Source of the DNA: Alsobacter ponti
GTDB taxonomy: Bacteria > Pseudomonadota > Alphaproteobacteria > Rhizobiales > Beijerinckiaceae
Length of the DNA stretch: 64,000 nt
Assembly (NCBI RefSeq): GCF_024294805.1
Contig: NZ_JANCLU010000007.1
Location: forward strand, 140,335 to 204,334
Direction: 5' to 3'
Shown: positions 54,062 through 63,308 of the stretch, piece after piece
Layout: each line of letters starts with the position of its first letter
Position numbering within the stretch: the stretch's first letter is position 1
Position numbers and translations under genes: made by a program
The notes under the pieces: generated by a model
Databases searched by the model: none
The model's input: the letters and a program-made list of their open reading frames with translations, nothing else
What the model was told of the DNA's origin: nothing

Positions 54062-54280
54062 TCACGGTCGCAGGCCCTGGCTGGCGCAGACGCGCCGCCC
54101 CGCCTCGAAGCAGGCCTGGACCTTGGCGGCGCGGTCCAGCCCTTCCACCAGGAACAGGCCGGCGCCGATCAGCAGCAGGCACACGATCACGGCGAGGAGG
54201 TTGGCCGTCATGCGGTCGGCATGCTCGGCCTCCACATCCTCGATCTCGCTGCGCAACGGGCGACGCGCCTCGGGCCGCAA
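54062..54280 (-). CDS. Small membrane protein
   Basis: A 72-residue protein with one transmembrane helix at about residues 25-45 (TANLLAVIVCLLLIGAGLFL). The start is taken as TTG at 54280, because GGGAGGAGGC lies just upstream and the resulting N-terminus (LRPEARRPLRSEIEDVEAEH) has the basic-then-acidic form of similar small proteins in Hyphomicrobiales. An upstream in-frame ATG at 54355 lacks such a site. Two cysteines near the end (ACFEAGRRVCA) may pair in the periplasm. The function is unknown. Confidence 0.7.
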   Translation of the reverse strand: MRPEARRPLRSEIEDVEAEHADRMTANLLAVIVCLLLIGAGLFLVEGLDRAAKVQACFEAGRRVCASQGLRP

Positions 54281-54489
54281 GCCTGCCTCCTCCCGTCCTC
54301 GCCGAAGTTGGGAGTCTATCGCGTTTCTCTCGGCCTGCACAGGCGCGCCGGGCAACCGTGGGGCGTCGGCGCACGTTCATCCCATGGGCGCGAGGACGGC
54401 CCGGGCGGCCGGCTTCCTCGGGCCAGGAGTGGGCTTCCCGGCGACAGTCGCGGAAGGTTTCGCGGACGTCGCCACGACAGGACAAGGCC

Positions 54490-54798
54490 ATGCCCGGCTT
54501 GCTGCGGATGGCCGCCGTCGCGACACTCGTCGCCGCGATGCCGGCCCAGGGACACGATTTCTGGATCAACAACGGCGGCTACACGGACCGCACGACGGGG
54601 GTTCACTGCTGCGGGCCGAACGATTGCCTGGCGGTCGCTCCCGCGCGGATCGTCGTGGTGAAAGACGGTTACCTGCTGGACGGAAACGAATTCGTGCCGT
54701 TTTCGGACGCTTATGTCTCGGAAGACCACGACTATTGGCGCTGCCGCAAGGCCGACGGCTCCCGGCGCTGCTTCTTCGCGCCGGTGATGACGTTCTGA
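54490..54798 (+). CDS. Small exported Cys-rich hypothetical protein
   Basis: A 102-residue protein with a short signal peptide (about 1-21, ending PAQG-HDFW). The mature part contains GVHCCGPNDC and a second cysteine pair in DYWRCRKADGSRRCFF, which suggests two disulfides. The family is common in alphaproteobacteria and uncharacterised. It ends 10 bases before the stop of the convergent lysine aminomutase gene. Confidence 0.75.
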   Translation: MPGLLRMAAVATLVAAMPAQGHDFWINNGGYTDRTTGVHCCGPNDCLAVAPARIVVVKDGYLLDGNEFVPFSDAYVSEDHDYWRCRKADGSRRCFFAPVMTF

Positions 54799-54808
54799 GC
54801 GAGGGCGT

Positions 54809-55930
54809 TCAGCCCTCCGCCTCCGGGGGGTAGACGTGGACCTGTCCGCGGTAGTCGGTCACGGCGTCGAGCCCGGCCGCCATCGCATCTGGCGCGATCG
54901 GCGCCTTGCCATGCCCGCCCGGGATGTCGAGCACGTAATGAGGCTGGCACAGGCCGGAGACGCGCCCGCGCAGGGCGGCGACGAGGGCGCGGCCTTCCTC
55001 GATCGTGGTGCGCAAGTGCGAGGTGCCGGGCGCGAGGTCGCCCTGGTGCAGGTAGTAGGGCTTCACCCGCGCCTCGACGAAGCCGCGCATCAGCGCGGCC
55101 AGCGTCTCGACGTCGTCGTTGACGCCCTTCAGCAGCACGCTCTGGCTCACCATGGCGATGCCCGCGTCCGCCATCCTGGCGCAGGCCGCGCGGACGGAAG
55201 GCGTCAGCTCGCGCGGATGATTGGCGTGCAGCGCGACGTAGACGGTCTTGTCCGAGCAGGTCAGCGCCTCGACCATGGCCTGGGTGACGCGCTCCGGGGC
55301 CACCGCCGGCACGCGGGTGTGCCAGCGCAGCACCTTGACGTGGGGGATCGCCCCGAGCGCCTGCGTCACCTCGCGGACGCGGCGCGGCGACAGCACCAGC
55401 GGGTCGCCGCCGGTGACGATCACCTCCCAGATCTCCGGATGCGCCCGGAAATAGGCGTAGGCCCCCTCCAGCGCCTCGGGCGACAGCATGCCCGTGCCGC
55501 CCGGGCCGACCATCTCGCGGCGGAAGCAGAAGCGGCAATAGACGGCGCAGACATCGGCCAGCTTCAGCAAGGCGCGGTCCGGATAGCGGTGCACCACGCC
55601 CTCGACGGGGCTGTGGGCTTCGTCGCCGATCGGGTCGGCCCGTTCCTCGTGCGTCGCGGCCAGCTCGCGGACGTCCGGCACGAACTGCCGGGCGATGGGG
55701 TCGCCGGGGTCGGCCCGGTCGACGAGGCCCGCCACGGCGGGCGTCACCGAAATCGCGTAGCGCGCCGACACCTCGTCGAGCGCGGCGATCGCGTCCTCGG
55801 GCACGAGGCCGGCCCACGCCAGTTCGGTCGCGGTGCGCAGCGTGCGGGGCGCGACCGGGACGGCAGAGGCGGAGGCCGCCCCGGAGGCCGAGGCTTCCTG
55901 GGGCGCGATCTTGAAGGCGGGGGATGTCAT
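54809..55930 (-). CDS. epmB: Radical-SAM lysine 2,3-aminomutase-like protein (EpmB-type)
   Basis: A 373-residue radical-SAM enzyme. The cluster motif is CAVYCRFCFRRE (C-x3-C-x2-C), with a later VIVTGGDPLVLSP and LHQGDLAPGTSHLRTTIEEG region. It is shorter than true KamA and lies directly before epmA, so it is assigned to EpmB, which converts (S)-alpha-lysine to (R)-beta-lysine for EF-P modification. It follows epmA on the same strand with 14 bases between. A KamA function cannot be excluded without a deeper alignment. Confidence 0.85.
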   Translation of the reverse strand: MTSPAFKIAPQEASASGAASASAVPVAPRTLRTATELAWAGLVPEDAIAALDEVSARYAISVTPAVAGLVDRADPGDPIARQFVPDVRELAATHEERADPIGDEAHSPVEGVVHRYPDRALLKLADVCAVYCRFCFRREMVGPGGTGMLSPEALEGAYAYFRAHPEIWEVIVTGGDPLVLSPRRVREVTQALGAIPHVKVLRWHTRVPAVAPERVTQAMVEALTCSDKTVYVALHANHPRELTPSVRAACARMADAGIAMVSQSVLLKGVNDDVETLAALMRGFVEARVKPYYLHQGDLAPGTSHLRTTIEEGRALVAALRGRVSGLCQPHYVLDIPGGHGKAPIAPDAMAAGLDAVTDYRGQVHVYPPEAEG

Positions 55931-55944
55931 CGCGGCTTTCCCTC

Positions 55945-56997
55945 TCACATTTCGGCCACCGGCGTCCACACCACCTGCTCGATTCGCGTCGCGCCTGTCG
56001 CCAGCATGGCGAGCCTGTCGAAGCCCAGCGCGATGCCGCTGGCGGGCGGCATGGCGGCGAGCGCCGCCAGGAAATCCTCGTCCACGGGGTAGCGCTCGCC
56101 GTAGACGCGCTCCTTCTCGTCCATCTCGGCGGCGAAACGGCGGCGCTGCTCGGCCGGGTCCGTCAGTTCCGCGAAGGCGTTGGCGAGCTCGATGCCGCAG
56201 GCATAGAGCTCGAACCGTTCCGCGACGCGCGGGTCGGAGGGCTTGGGCCTCGCCAGCGCCGCCTCGCTCACCGGGTATTCGCACAAGATGGTGGGCCGGC
56301 CGACGCCGAGCCGCGGCTCGATCTTCTCGACCAGCACCCGGCTGAACACGTCGGCCCAGACATCGTCCTCGGCCACCCGGACACCCGCCGCGCGCGCCGC
56401 CGCCGCCAGCGCCTCGAGGTCGGTTCCTTCGGCAGAGACGGTGGCCAGGAGGTCGATGCCTGCGTAGCGGTCGAACGCCTCCGCCAGCGTCAGGCGCTCG
56501 GGCGGCGCCGTCGGGTCGCAGTCGCGGCCCCGCCAGGAGAAGACCGGCCGGCCGGCTGTGTCGGCCGCCAGCGCCAGCAGCGCGGCGGCGTCGTCCATCA
56601 GCGTCTCGTAGGGCTCTCGCGCCCGGTACCATTCCAGCATGGTGAACTCGGGATGGTGAAGCGGGCCGCGCTCGCGGTTGCGGAACACCCGGGCGACGTC
56701 GAAGATCCGCTCCTCGCCGGCGGCCAGCAGTTTCTTGCAGGCGAATTCGGGCGAGGTGTGAAGGAAGAGCGGGCGATGTTCGCCTGAGATCGACACGATT
56801 TCTGTGCGGAATCCGTGCAGATGAGCCTCGTTTCCGGGCGAAATCTGCAGAATGGCGCCTTCCACTTCCGTGAATCCCCGCGCCTCGAACCAGGACCGGA
56901 TGCGGGCGAGGATGCGGTTGCGGGCGATCAGGAAGGGCCGCCGGTCGGCATGCGCGTGCGGACTCCACCAGGTGGAAGGCGGTGGGGGGCTGGTCAT
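55945..56997 (-). CDS. epmA: EF-P lysine ligase (EpmA/PoxA/GenX)
   Basis: A 350-residue class II lysyl-tRNA synthetase paralogue without an anticodon-binding domain. It has the class II motifs [32 protein letters not shown] (partially quoted here as three pieces: [26 protein letters not shown], and [14 protein letters not shown] near the end). It ligates beta-lysine to the acceptor lysine of EF-P. It is divergent from efp, with 141 bases between the two start codons. Confidence 0.93.
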   Translation of the reverse strand: MTSPPPPSTWWSPHAHADRRPFLIARNRILARIRSWFEARGFTEVEGAILQISPGNEAHLHGFRTEIVSISGEHRPLFLHTSPEFACKKLLAAGEERIFDVARVFRNRERGPLHHPEFTMLEWYRAREPYETLMDDAAALLALAADTAGRPVFSWRGRDCDPTAPPERLTLAEAFDRYAGIDLLATVSAEGTDLEALAAAARAAGVRVAEDDVWADVFSRVLVEKIEPRLGVGRPTILCEYPVSEAALARPKPSDPRVAERFELYACGIELANAFAELTDPAEQRRRFAAEMDEKERVYGERYPVDEDFLAALAAMPPASGIALGFDRLAMLATGATRIEQVVWTPVAEM

Positions 56998-57138
56998 TTC
57001 ATCGATTCCGTGCTGAAAGGCTCAACCTCAGTCGCAGGGTCCTGCCGGTTCCGCCGCCGCTCCGTTCCGGGGAGGCGCGGCGAGCATGCCCGATCCCCGC
57101 GCCGCCGAATTTCCGCATTCCGACCAGAGAGACACCCC

Positions 57139-57705
57139 GTGAAGGTTATCGCCAGCTCGCTCCGCAAGGGCAACATCGTCGAGAAGGAAGGCAAGCTCTA
57201 CGTCGTCCTGAGCGCCGAGAACATCCATCCCGGCAAGGGCACGCCCGTCACCCAGCTCGACATGCGCCGCATCTCGGACGGCGTGAAGGTATCGGAGCGC
57301 TACCGCACGACCGAGCAGGTCGAGCGCGCCTTCGTGGAGGACCGTGACTACTCGTTCCTCTACCAGGACGGCGAGGGCTACCACTTCATGAACCAGGAGA
57401 CCTACGACCAGATCACCGTCGACGCCGACGTGATCGGCGACATGGCGATCTGGCTGCAGGAAGGCATGCCCTGCAAGCTCTCCATGTTCGAGGGCGTCGC
57501 GGTCGCCATCGAGCTGCCGGCCCGCGTCACGCTGGAGATCACCGACACCGAGCCGACGGTGAAGGGGCAGACGGCCTCCTCCTCCTACAAGCCGGCCATG
57601 CTCACCAACGGCGCGCGCGTCATGGTGCCGCCGCACGTCGCCTCGGGCACGCGCATCGTCGTGCTCACCGAGGACGGAACCTACGTCGAACGCGCCAAGG
57701 ACTGA
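57139..57705 (+). CDS. efp: Elongation factor P
   Basis: A 188-residue EF-P, the length of the E. coli protein. It binds near the ribosomal E site and rescues stalling at polyproline. The modification loop IHPGKGTP places the acceptor lysine at K33, equivalent to K34 in E. coli. The C-terminal signature [16 protein letters not shown] is intact. The start is GTG with an AGAGAGAC purine stretch ahead. The adjacent epmA and epmB genes show that K33 is probably beta-lysylated. Confidence 0.96.
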   Translation: MKVIASSLRKGNIVEKEGKLYVVLSAENIHPGKGTPVTQLDMRRISDGVKVSERYRTTEQVERAFVEDRDYSFLYQDGEGYHFMNQETYDQITVDADVIGDMAIWLQEGMPCKLSMFEGVAVAIELPARVTLEITDTEPTVKGQTASSSYKPAMLTNGARVMVPPHVASGTRIVVLTEDGTYVERAKD

Positions 57706-57716
57706 TCCGTCCTTCC

Positions 57717-57738
57717 GCCCGGCGTCTTGACGCCGGGC
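57717..57738 (+). terminator. Hairpin after efp
   Basis: GCCCGGCGTC (57717-57726) and GACGCCGGGC (57729-57738) form a 10-base stem with a 2-base ideal loop, starting 12 bases past the efp stop. There is no T tract, so intrinsic termination is uncertain. Confidence 0.4.
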
Positions 57739-57792
57739 CGGACGCGGCGCCTCCTTCGGCCGGGCCCTCGCGCGGGCCGCCGGAGGTTCGCC

Positions 57793-58470
57793 ATGCCGCA
57801 AGTCCGCATATGCCTGTTCGACGCCTACGGCACGCTGTTCGACGTGCATTCGGCGGTGGCGCGTCATGCCGGGGAGCTCGGCGACGCGCATGAGGGAGTG
57901 GCGCGGCTGTGGCGGCAGCGCCAGCTCGAATACACCTGGGTCCGTTCGCTGATGGGCCGCCACGCCGATTTCTGGACGGTGACCGGCGAGGCGCTCGACT
58001 TCGCCCTCGCCAGCCACGGGCTGGCCGACCCCGCCCTTCGCGACCGGCTGATGAAGTCCTACTCGACGCTGACGCCCTACCCCGAGGTCCGGGCCGTCCT
58101 TGCGGACCTGCGCGAGCGCGGGCTGCGCAACGCCATCCTCACCAACGGATCGCCGGCGATGATCGAGGCGGCGCTCGCCTCGGCCGGGCTGACCGCCCTC
58201 GTCGACGACGTGATCACGGTGGAGGAGGTGGGGGTCTACAAGACGGATCCGCGCGTCTATCGCCATGCCATCGAGGCGCTGGGGGTCGAACCGGACGCGA
58301 TCTCGTTCCAGTCGTCGAACGCCTGGGACGCGGCGGCGGCGTCCGACCACCGCTTCCGGGTGGTCTGGGTCAACCGCTCCGGGCAGCCGCCCGAGTATCG
58401 CTGGGTGACCACGGGCGTCGAGCTGCCGGACCTCTCCGGCCTTCCCGACCACGTCGCGCCGAGGGGTTGA
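57793..58470 (+). CDS. (S)-2-haloacid dehalogenase (type II, HAD superfamily)
   Basis: A 225-residue HAD enzyme. The nucleophile is D10 in FDAYGTLFDV, followed by LTNGSPAMIEAAL, the lysine of YKTDPRVYRHAIEALG and the type II dehalogenase motif SSNAWDAAAAS. It hydrolyses L-2-haloacids to D-2-hydroxyacids. The motif set is complete, so activity on haloacids or a related substrate is likely. The gene is 88 bases after efp but the hairpin between them argues for separate units. Confidence 0.88.
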   Translation: MPQVRICLFDAYGTLFDVHSAVARHAGELGDAHEGVARLWRQRQLEYTWVRSLMGRHADFWTVTGEALDFALASHGLADPALRDRLMKSYSTLTPYPEVRAVLADLRERGLRNAILTNGSPAMIEAALASAGLTALVDDVITVEEVGVYKTDPRVYRHAIEALGVEPDAISFQSSNAWDAAAASDHRFRVVWVNRSGQPPEYRWVTTGVELPDLSGLPDHVAPRG

Positions 58471-58482
58471 GGGCGGCGCGGC

Positions 58483-59106
58483 TCAGCGCCGCGTCGCCGT
58501 CGTCGTCACGCCGGACAGGCGGTTCAGGCTGACCCAGGCCACATTGTCCTGGCTCTCGCGCTTCACATAGACGTAGGGCGTGCGGTCCCAGGAGAGAACT
58601 TCGTCGCGCTTGTTGTCGAGCACGAGGTCGCCGCGGTCGGTGCGCACCATCAGCACGGCGTGGCCCTCGTCGTTCTCGTCGAGCACGACGGTCATCAGCA
58701 TGGCGCGGCGCGGCAGGCCGAGCGAGGCCAGCTTGCGGCGCTTCAGGAGCTGGAAGTCCTCGCAGTCGCCGAGCCCGTCCTCGGCCAGCGTCCAGCGGTC
58801 GACGACGCCCCAGTGCTGCATGTCGGTGACGGGGGTGACGGTGCGGTTCACCCGCGCGTTGACGTCATTGAGGGCGCGCCAGATGTCCGGCGTCAGGCGG
58901 ATCGTCTCCGGCTCGCTCGCGTCAACGCGGCACTCGTCGGCGTAGGTCGCGCAGAACTCCACCCAGGCGGAGAGCGGACGCGCCGTCTCGCCGCCCAGCA
59001 CGGCGGAGGCGGTCTGCGGCATCGGGTTACGCTCGACCGCCCCCAGCTCGGAGGCGGAGGTCAGCGTGGCGAAGGCAATCAACGAAGAAAGAAGCAGTCG
59101 AAACAT
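58483..59106 (-). CDS. Bacterial transglutaminase-like cysteine peptidase (BTLCP)
   Basis: A 207-residue exported protein with a signal peptide (about 1-22) and a DUF920/BTLCP domain. The catalytic triad is likely C in LGDCEDFQLLKRRKL, H in DENDEGHAVLMVRT and D in LVLDNKRDEV. Related LapG proteases cut large adhesins in biofilm control, but members without an adjacent lapD, as here, have unknown targets. It is convergent with the dehalogenase gene. Confidence 0.88.
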   Translation of the reverse strand: MFRLLLSSLIAFATLTSASELGAVERNPMPQTASAVLGGETARPLSAWVEFCATYADECRVDASEPETIRLTPDIWRALNDVNARVNRTVTPVTDMQHWGVVDRWTLAEDGLGDCEDFQLLKRRKLASLGLPRRAMLMTVVLDENDEGHAVLMVRTDRGDLVLDNKRDEVLSWDRTPYVYVKRESQDNVAWVSLNRLSGVTTTATRR

Positions 59107-59246
59107 GGCGGCCCCTTGATGTTGGAGCCGATCCTGTCCCGCCGCTTGCGTCGATCAGGTTTTGAAATTCCTTCGGATTTTACGTGTCGGGGTGTGCCCG
59201 GCCCCAAGCGCAATCGTTGGTATGCGAGTGGTTACCCGCACCGAAC

Positions 59247-59645
59247 TCACGATCCCCAGGGAACGCCGTAATAGTCGTGCAGGCCGCGGCCGTAGCCGGG
59301 CTCGGACCACGGCGTCTCGGCCGCCTTGTAGCTGGGGGCGCGCTCCAGCTTCTCGCGGCTCATGGAGACGACGTAGCCGCCGAGCCTGGTGTCGTAGGTG
59401 AGCGTGCGCCAGGGCAGGGCGTGGTAGCGGTCGCCGATGCCGAGCAGGCCGCCGAAGGACATCACGGCGTAGGCGACCTTGCCGGTCACCTTGTCGACCA
59501 TGAAGTTGCGGATGGCGCCGAGCTGCTCGCCCTCGGGCGAGTAGACCTCGGTGCCCTCCACCTTGTCGGAGGCGATGAGGCGCTGGGTCTCGTCGATCGG
59601 CAGCTCGTCCCTGGGGTTCCTGCCGCGGTCCTCGGGGGCCTTCAT
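59247..59645 (-). CDS. PRC-barrel domain protein
   Basis: A 132-residue protein with a PRC-barrel domain ([21 protein letters not shown], then [20 protein letters not shown]). It ends in a short tail with [17 protein letters not shown] barrels of this form occur in photosynthetic reaction-centre H subunits and in many small regulatory proteins of Hyphomicrobiales. The start is ATG 59645, since GGAG stands 8 bases ahead; a GTG three codons earlier would overlap that site. Confidence 0.82.
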   Translation of the reverse strand: MKAPEDRGRNPRDELPIDETQRLIASDKVEGTEVYSPEGEQLGAIRNFMVDKVTGKVAYAVMSFGGLLGIGDRYHALPWRTLTYDTRLGGYVVSMSREKLERAPSYKAAETPWSEPGYGRGLHDYYGVPWGS

Positions 59646-59658
59646 GGCGGGCACTCCG

Positions 59659-59994
59659 TCAGCGGGGCTGGACGTCCTTGGCGCCGCCGGGCGAGCCGGG
59701 CGGGGGGATCACCGGCATGCGGCCGACCTCGGGGGCGGGGACGTGGATCTCGGGGTCGACGCCGGGCGGCGGCTTGATGACGCCCTTGCTGTCCTTGAGC
59801 TGCTCGGAGAGGGTGCTGCCCGTGGTCTCTCCCTTGGGGACCGCCTTGGGGTCGACCTTTTCCGGGATGGTGGTCTGCGGGTTGCCGGGCTGCACCGGCA
59901 GGGTCGGGGGCTGGGTGGCGTCCTGCGCCAGAGCCGGCCCGCCGGCCAGCGCCAGGCTGAGCCACGCGGCGGCCAGCCACGCGCTTCGGACCAT
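59659..59994 (-). CDS. Exported proline-rich hypothetical protein
   Basis: A 111-residue protein with a signal peptide (about 1-25, ending GPALAQD) and a mature part almost without secondary structure, rich in proline, glycine and glutamate ([38 protein letters not shown]). It is 13 bases upstream of the PRC-barrel gene in the same direction, so the two may be co-transcribed. Its function is unknown. Confidence 0.72.
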   Translation of the reverse strand: MVRSAWLAAAWLSLALAGGPALAQDATQPPTLPVQPGNPQTTIPEKVDPKAVPKGETTGSTLSEQLKDSKGVIKPPPGVDPEIHVPAPEVGRMPVIPPPGSPGGAKDVQPR

Positions 59995-60354
59995 CGCTGG
60001 AACCGCATGCGAAACCGCGCTCTTCAGCGCCGAATTCGACGCCGAAATCCGCCTCGATGCGAAGCTCCGAACATTGGTTGCGAGTTCGGGTGCGAATTCC
60101 GTCGGAACACTGGAAAGCGGTCCCGCGGACCGCGTCGTGTCGGGCTTCCGGATCATCGCCGCCGCCTCCTGCCTGGTTTGGACCGCGCCGTCGGCGCTTG
60201 GACTCAACCGCCGCGCGAGCCGCCGGTTCCCGCCGGCGCGGGGGTCGGCCCCGCGCGCGCGGCGCTTGCGCGCGTGACGGGGGACGGCCAGAGTGTCGCC
60301 CGAGTCAGGGCCGGCCCGCCTCCGGGGCCGGACGCTTCTGGAAGGGACGAGACG
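59995..60354. other. 360-base gene-poor divergent region
   Basis: Lies between the divergent proline-rich protein and SDR genes and should carry both promoters. It contains a short imperfect repetition, TGCGAGTTCGG followed by GTGCGAATTCCG near 60078-60104, and GAATTC-rich bases to its left. No coding frame with family-like sequence was seen. Confidence 0.45.
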
Positions 60355-61125
60355 ATGGCAGGGGTTGGGGCTGGCGCTGGGGCGGACAAGGTTGCGATCA
60401 TCACGGGCGCGGGCACCGGCGTCGGGCGCGCGACGGCGCAGGCGCTCGCCCGCGACGGTTTCACCCTGGTGCTGGCCGGCCGCCGGCGCGAGCCGCTGGA
60501 GGAGACCGCCCGCCTCGTCGCGCCCGCCCGCGCCGTCGCCGTGCCGACCGACGTGTCGGACCCCGCCTCGGTGCGCGCGCTGTTCGACAAGGCGGTCGAG
60601 AGCTTCGGCCGGGTCGACGTGGTGTTCAACAACGCCGGCACCGGCGCGCCGGCGGTGCCGCTGGAGGACCTCACCTACGAGCAGTGGAAGACGGTGGTCG
60701 ACGCCAACCTCACCGGCCCGTTCCTGTGCACCCAGCAGGCCTTCCGCGTGATGAAGGACCAGACCCCGCGCGGCGGGCGCATCATCAACAACGGCTCGAT
60801 CTCCGCCTACGCGCCGCGCCCCAACTCGGCGCCCTACACGGCGACGAAGCACGCCATCAGCGGGCTCACCCGCTCCAGCTCGCTGGACGGCCGCAAGTAC
60901 GACATCGCGGTGGGGCAGATCGACATCGGCAACGCCGCCACCGACATGACGGAGCGCATGACGGCGGGCGTCATCCAGGCCAACGGCCAGATGGCGGTCG
61001 AGCCGCGCATCGACCCCGCCCACGTGGCGCGCGCCGTGGCCTACATGGCCAGCCTGCCGCTCGACGCCAACGTGCTGTTCATGAACGTCATGGCGACGAA
61101 GATGCCGTTCGTGGGACGCGGCTGA
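60355..61125 (+). CDS. SDR-family oxidoreductase
   Basis: A 256-residue classical short-chain dehydrogenase. The NAD(P) motif [16 protein letters not shown], the [11 protein letters not shown] segment, [20 protein letters not shown] (catalytic tyrosine and lysine) and DIGNAATDM are present. The start has GGAAGGGACGAG ahead of ATG 60355. It is a lone gene facing the RpiR regulator gene tail to tail. The substrate is unknown. Confidence 0.9.
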   Translation: MAGVGAGAGADKVAIITGAGTGVGRATAQALARDGFTLVLAGRRREPLEETARLVAPARAVAVPTDVSDPASVRALFDKAVESFGRVDVVFNNAGTGAPAVPLEDLTYEQWKTVVDANLTGPFLCTQQAFRVMKDQTPRGGRIINNGSISAYAPRPNSAPYTATKHAISGLTRSSSLDGRKYDIAVGQIDIGNAATDMTERMTAGVIQANGQMAVEPRIDPAHVARAVAYMASLPLDANVLFMNVMATKMPFVGRG

Positions 61126-61158
61126 AGGCGGGGCCGGCGAAGTCCCGGCCTTGGCCGC

Positions 61159-62040
61159 TCAGGCCTTGCTGCGCGCGCTTTCGCGGCCGCGGCGGGGCGA
61201 GGCCGCGCCGCCGCGCTTGGCCCGGCGCTCGCCCGCCGCCACGGCCAGCGCCATGGCCAGGCAGAACGTGGCGGAGATGGAGCGGAAGGCGGCGAAGTCC
61301 GTCTCGACGATCTCGAACCAGATGTCGGCCTGCTCGCGCAGCGGGCTGAACACGCTGTCGGTGATGGCGATCACCGGCACACCGCGCTCGGCCGCCTCGC
61401 GCGACAGGTCGACGGTGAACGGCGTGTAGGGCGTGAAGCTCACCGCCAGCACCACGTCGTTGGGGCCGGCATTGGCGAGCTGCTCCGGCCCGAGCTGGGC
61501 GACGTTGTCGACCAGCACGGCGCGCAGGCGCAGCTTGGGCAAGGCGTAGGCGAGATAGGCCGCGACGCCGTAGGCGCGCCGCTGCCCCAGCAGGTAGATG
61601 GTGTCGGCCTCCGCCAGCGCCGCGACGGCGCGCTCGAGGTCCTGAGCCGAGATGGTCTGGCGCATCCGCTCCAGCGACGACATCGCCGATTCCGAGAAGC
61701 CGAACAGCAGGCGCATCGGGTCGCGCTGCTCGTCGCCGGTGTCGTTGAGCGTCTTCAGCCGCTCCTCGTAGTCGGGCCAGCGGTCGCGCAGGCGGTTGCG
61801 GAACACGCCCTGCAGGTCGGAGAAGCCGGAATAGCCGATCGCCTTGGCGAAGCGCACCAGCGTCGAGGGCTGCACGCCGGCGAGGCGCGCGATGCTGGCG
61901 GCGGTGCCGAACGCCACCTCGTCGGGATGGTCGACGGCGAAGGCGGCGACCTGCTGCAGGCGGCGCGGCAGCTCGTCGCGCCGTTCCGCCAGCAGGCCGC
62001 GGAAACTGTTGAAGTCCCGTGGGATGTCGTCGGTCGACAT
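61159..62040 (-). CDS. MurR/RpiR-family transcriptional regulator
   Basis: A 293-residue regulator with an N-terminal RpiR HTH (FGTAASIARLAGVQPSTLVR, about residues 45-75) and a C-terminal SIS domain (IYLLGQRRAYGVAAYLAYAL and NDVVLAVSFTPYTPFTVDLS). It usually senses a sugar phosphate. The last ~25 residues are arginine-rich. The start at 62040 (MSTDDIPRDFNSF) is preferred; a longer form would start at 62118. No sugar genes are adjacent, so its targets are not evident. Confidence 0.9.
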   Translation of the reverse strand: MSTDDIPRDFNSFRGLLAERRDELPRRLQQVAAFAVDHPDEVAFGTAASIARLAGVQPSTLVRFAKAIGYSGFSDLQGVFRNRLRDRWPDYEERLKTLNDTGDEQRDPMRLLFGFSESAMSSLERMRQTISAQDLERAVAALAEADTIYLLGQRRAYGVAAYLAYALPKLRLRAVLVDNVAQLGPEQLANAGPNDVVLAVSFTPYTPFTVDLSREAAERGVPVIAITDSVFSPLREQADIWFEIVETDFAAFRSISATFCLAMALAVAAGERRAKRGGAASPRRGRESARSKA

Positions 62041-62206
62041 GGCTGCGCGATCGCCTCGTTCCACCGCCCGGGCGGGCGGTCGCGGTCCATCAAACCACTT
62101 TCGGAACAGGCTTTCCACCTAAAGGCGCAAAACGCCGATCCGTTCTGGAATCGGCGCGTCCTTGTGGAGGCGGCGGGGCCGGCGCGCGACGCACCGGGCT
62201 GGCGAC

Positions 62207-62224
62207 GCCGGCCGGGCGGCCGGC
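62207..62224 (-). terminator. GC-rich hairpin after infA
   Basis: GCCGGCC (62207-62213) and GGCCGGC (62218-62224) around a GGGC loop, 10 bases past the infA stop on the minus strand. There is no T tract; it may be only structural. Confidence 0.3.
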
Positions 62225-62233
62225 GGGTCGGGG

Positions 62234-62509
62234 TCAGCGGCGGCGGATCGGCGGGCGGGAGCCGGCGCCGGGGGGCGGGCCGGCGCGCTCGTCCTTGTGG
62301 CGGAACACGAGGCGCGCCTTGTCGAGGTCGTAGGGCGACATCTCGACCGTCACGCGGTCGCCGGTCAGCGTCTTGATCCGGTTCTTCTTCATCTTGCCCG
62401 ACGTGTAGGCGATCACGGAGTGTCCGTTGTCGAGCTGCACGCGGTATCGCGCATCCGGCAAGATCTCGGTGACGAGTCCGTCGAAGGCGATCACTTCCTC
62501 TTTGGCCAT
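62234..62509 (-). CDS. infA: Translation initiation factor IF-1, C-terminally extended
   Basis: A 91-residue IF-1. The S1-like OB fold ([20 protein letters not shown], then [20 protein letters not shown]) is canonical through residue ~72. A tail of about 18 residues, rich in proline and arginine and ending PPIRRR, is extra compared with the usual 72-residue protein. It is translated alone, with 249 bases upstream. Hyphomicrobiales often have more than one infA, so this may be the accessory copy. Confidence 0.93.
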   Translation of the reverse strand: MAKEEVIAFDGLVTEILPDARYRVQLDNGHSVIAYTSGKMKKNRIKTLTGDRVTVEMSPYDLDKARLVFRHKDERAGPPPGAGSRPPIRRR

Positions 62510-62758
62510 CCAGCATCCTCCCGCGTCGGGGTCGGGCCAATGCCGCGCGGGGGCGCGGCGTTCCATCGAAATGCCCCGCCGTTGGCCGGCGCCGGGGCGT
62601 CCTCGTTCCGGTGCGCGCCGGTCATCGATCCGAAGGGAGAAGGCGGCGGCGCGCGCGACCCGACCCCGTACCCTGTCGAGCGGCGCGGGGCAAGCCCCAA
62701 GCGGAGCCGCGCGCGGCTGCGTCGTGCCGCGCCCCACCCGACGCAGGAGGCGTGAATG

Positions 62759-63124
62759 TCAGTCGAACGTGACGAGACCGCCGTCTTCCATCTTCGTGCA
62801 GATCGCCCTGCCCATCTCCAGGGCGAGGCCGCGCCGGGCGGCGTGCTCGTCCAGCACTTGCACGACCACGGCGAAGCCGTCCGGAATGCCGGCTTGGCTC
62901 AGCACCACGCAGATCGTCTCGACGTAGCCGTCGCGCCTGCCGCCGTCATCCACCATGAGGAGAACCAGCTTGTCGCGACGCTCGAAGCGGGCCGCGCGGA
63001 CGGCCTTTGCCTCCCTGCGGATCGCGGCGAGCGTCTTCTTCTGCCAAGGCTCTCGGGGCGCGTAGCCGGCCTGCGCGGTCGCGGGCAGGAGCGCGGCCAG
63101 CGCGCCCAGCAGCAATCGTCTCAT
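62759..63124 (-). CDS. Exported hypothetical protein
   Basis: A 121-residue protein with a signal peptide (MRRLLLGALAALLPATAQAG) and a compact mature domain of two halves: an arginine/lysine-rich helix (EPWQKKTLAAIRREAKAVRA) and a beta-rich part ending in GRAICTKMEDGGLVTFD. The start at 63124 sets the signal peptide at the N-terminus. No family was recognised and no partner gene is adjacent. Confidence 0.7.
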   Translation of the reverse strand: MRRLLLGALAALLPATAQAGYAPREPWQKKTLAAIRREAKAVRAARFERRDKLVLLMVDDGGRRDGYVETICVVLSQAGIPDGFAVVVQVLDEHAARRGLALEMGRAICTKMEDGGLVTFD

Positions 63125-63308
63125 CGGGCAATTCCTCAAACTGGAACGACGGCATTCGCGCACGCCCCTCAGCCGCGTTCAAGCCCGGCACACGGTGGCC
63201 TCGGATGACGCGCGCGGTGCGCGGCAGCGCACACGCCCGCGCCTTGCGCGCGCGGCGGCGGCGGATAGGCTCGCCCGCGTCGATCACACCACCGAGACAG
63301 GATGGTCC

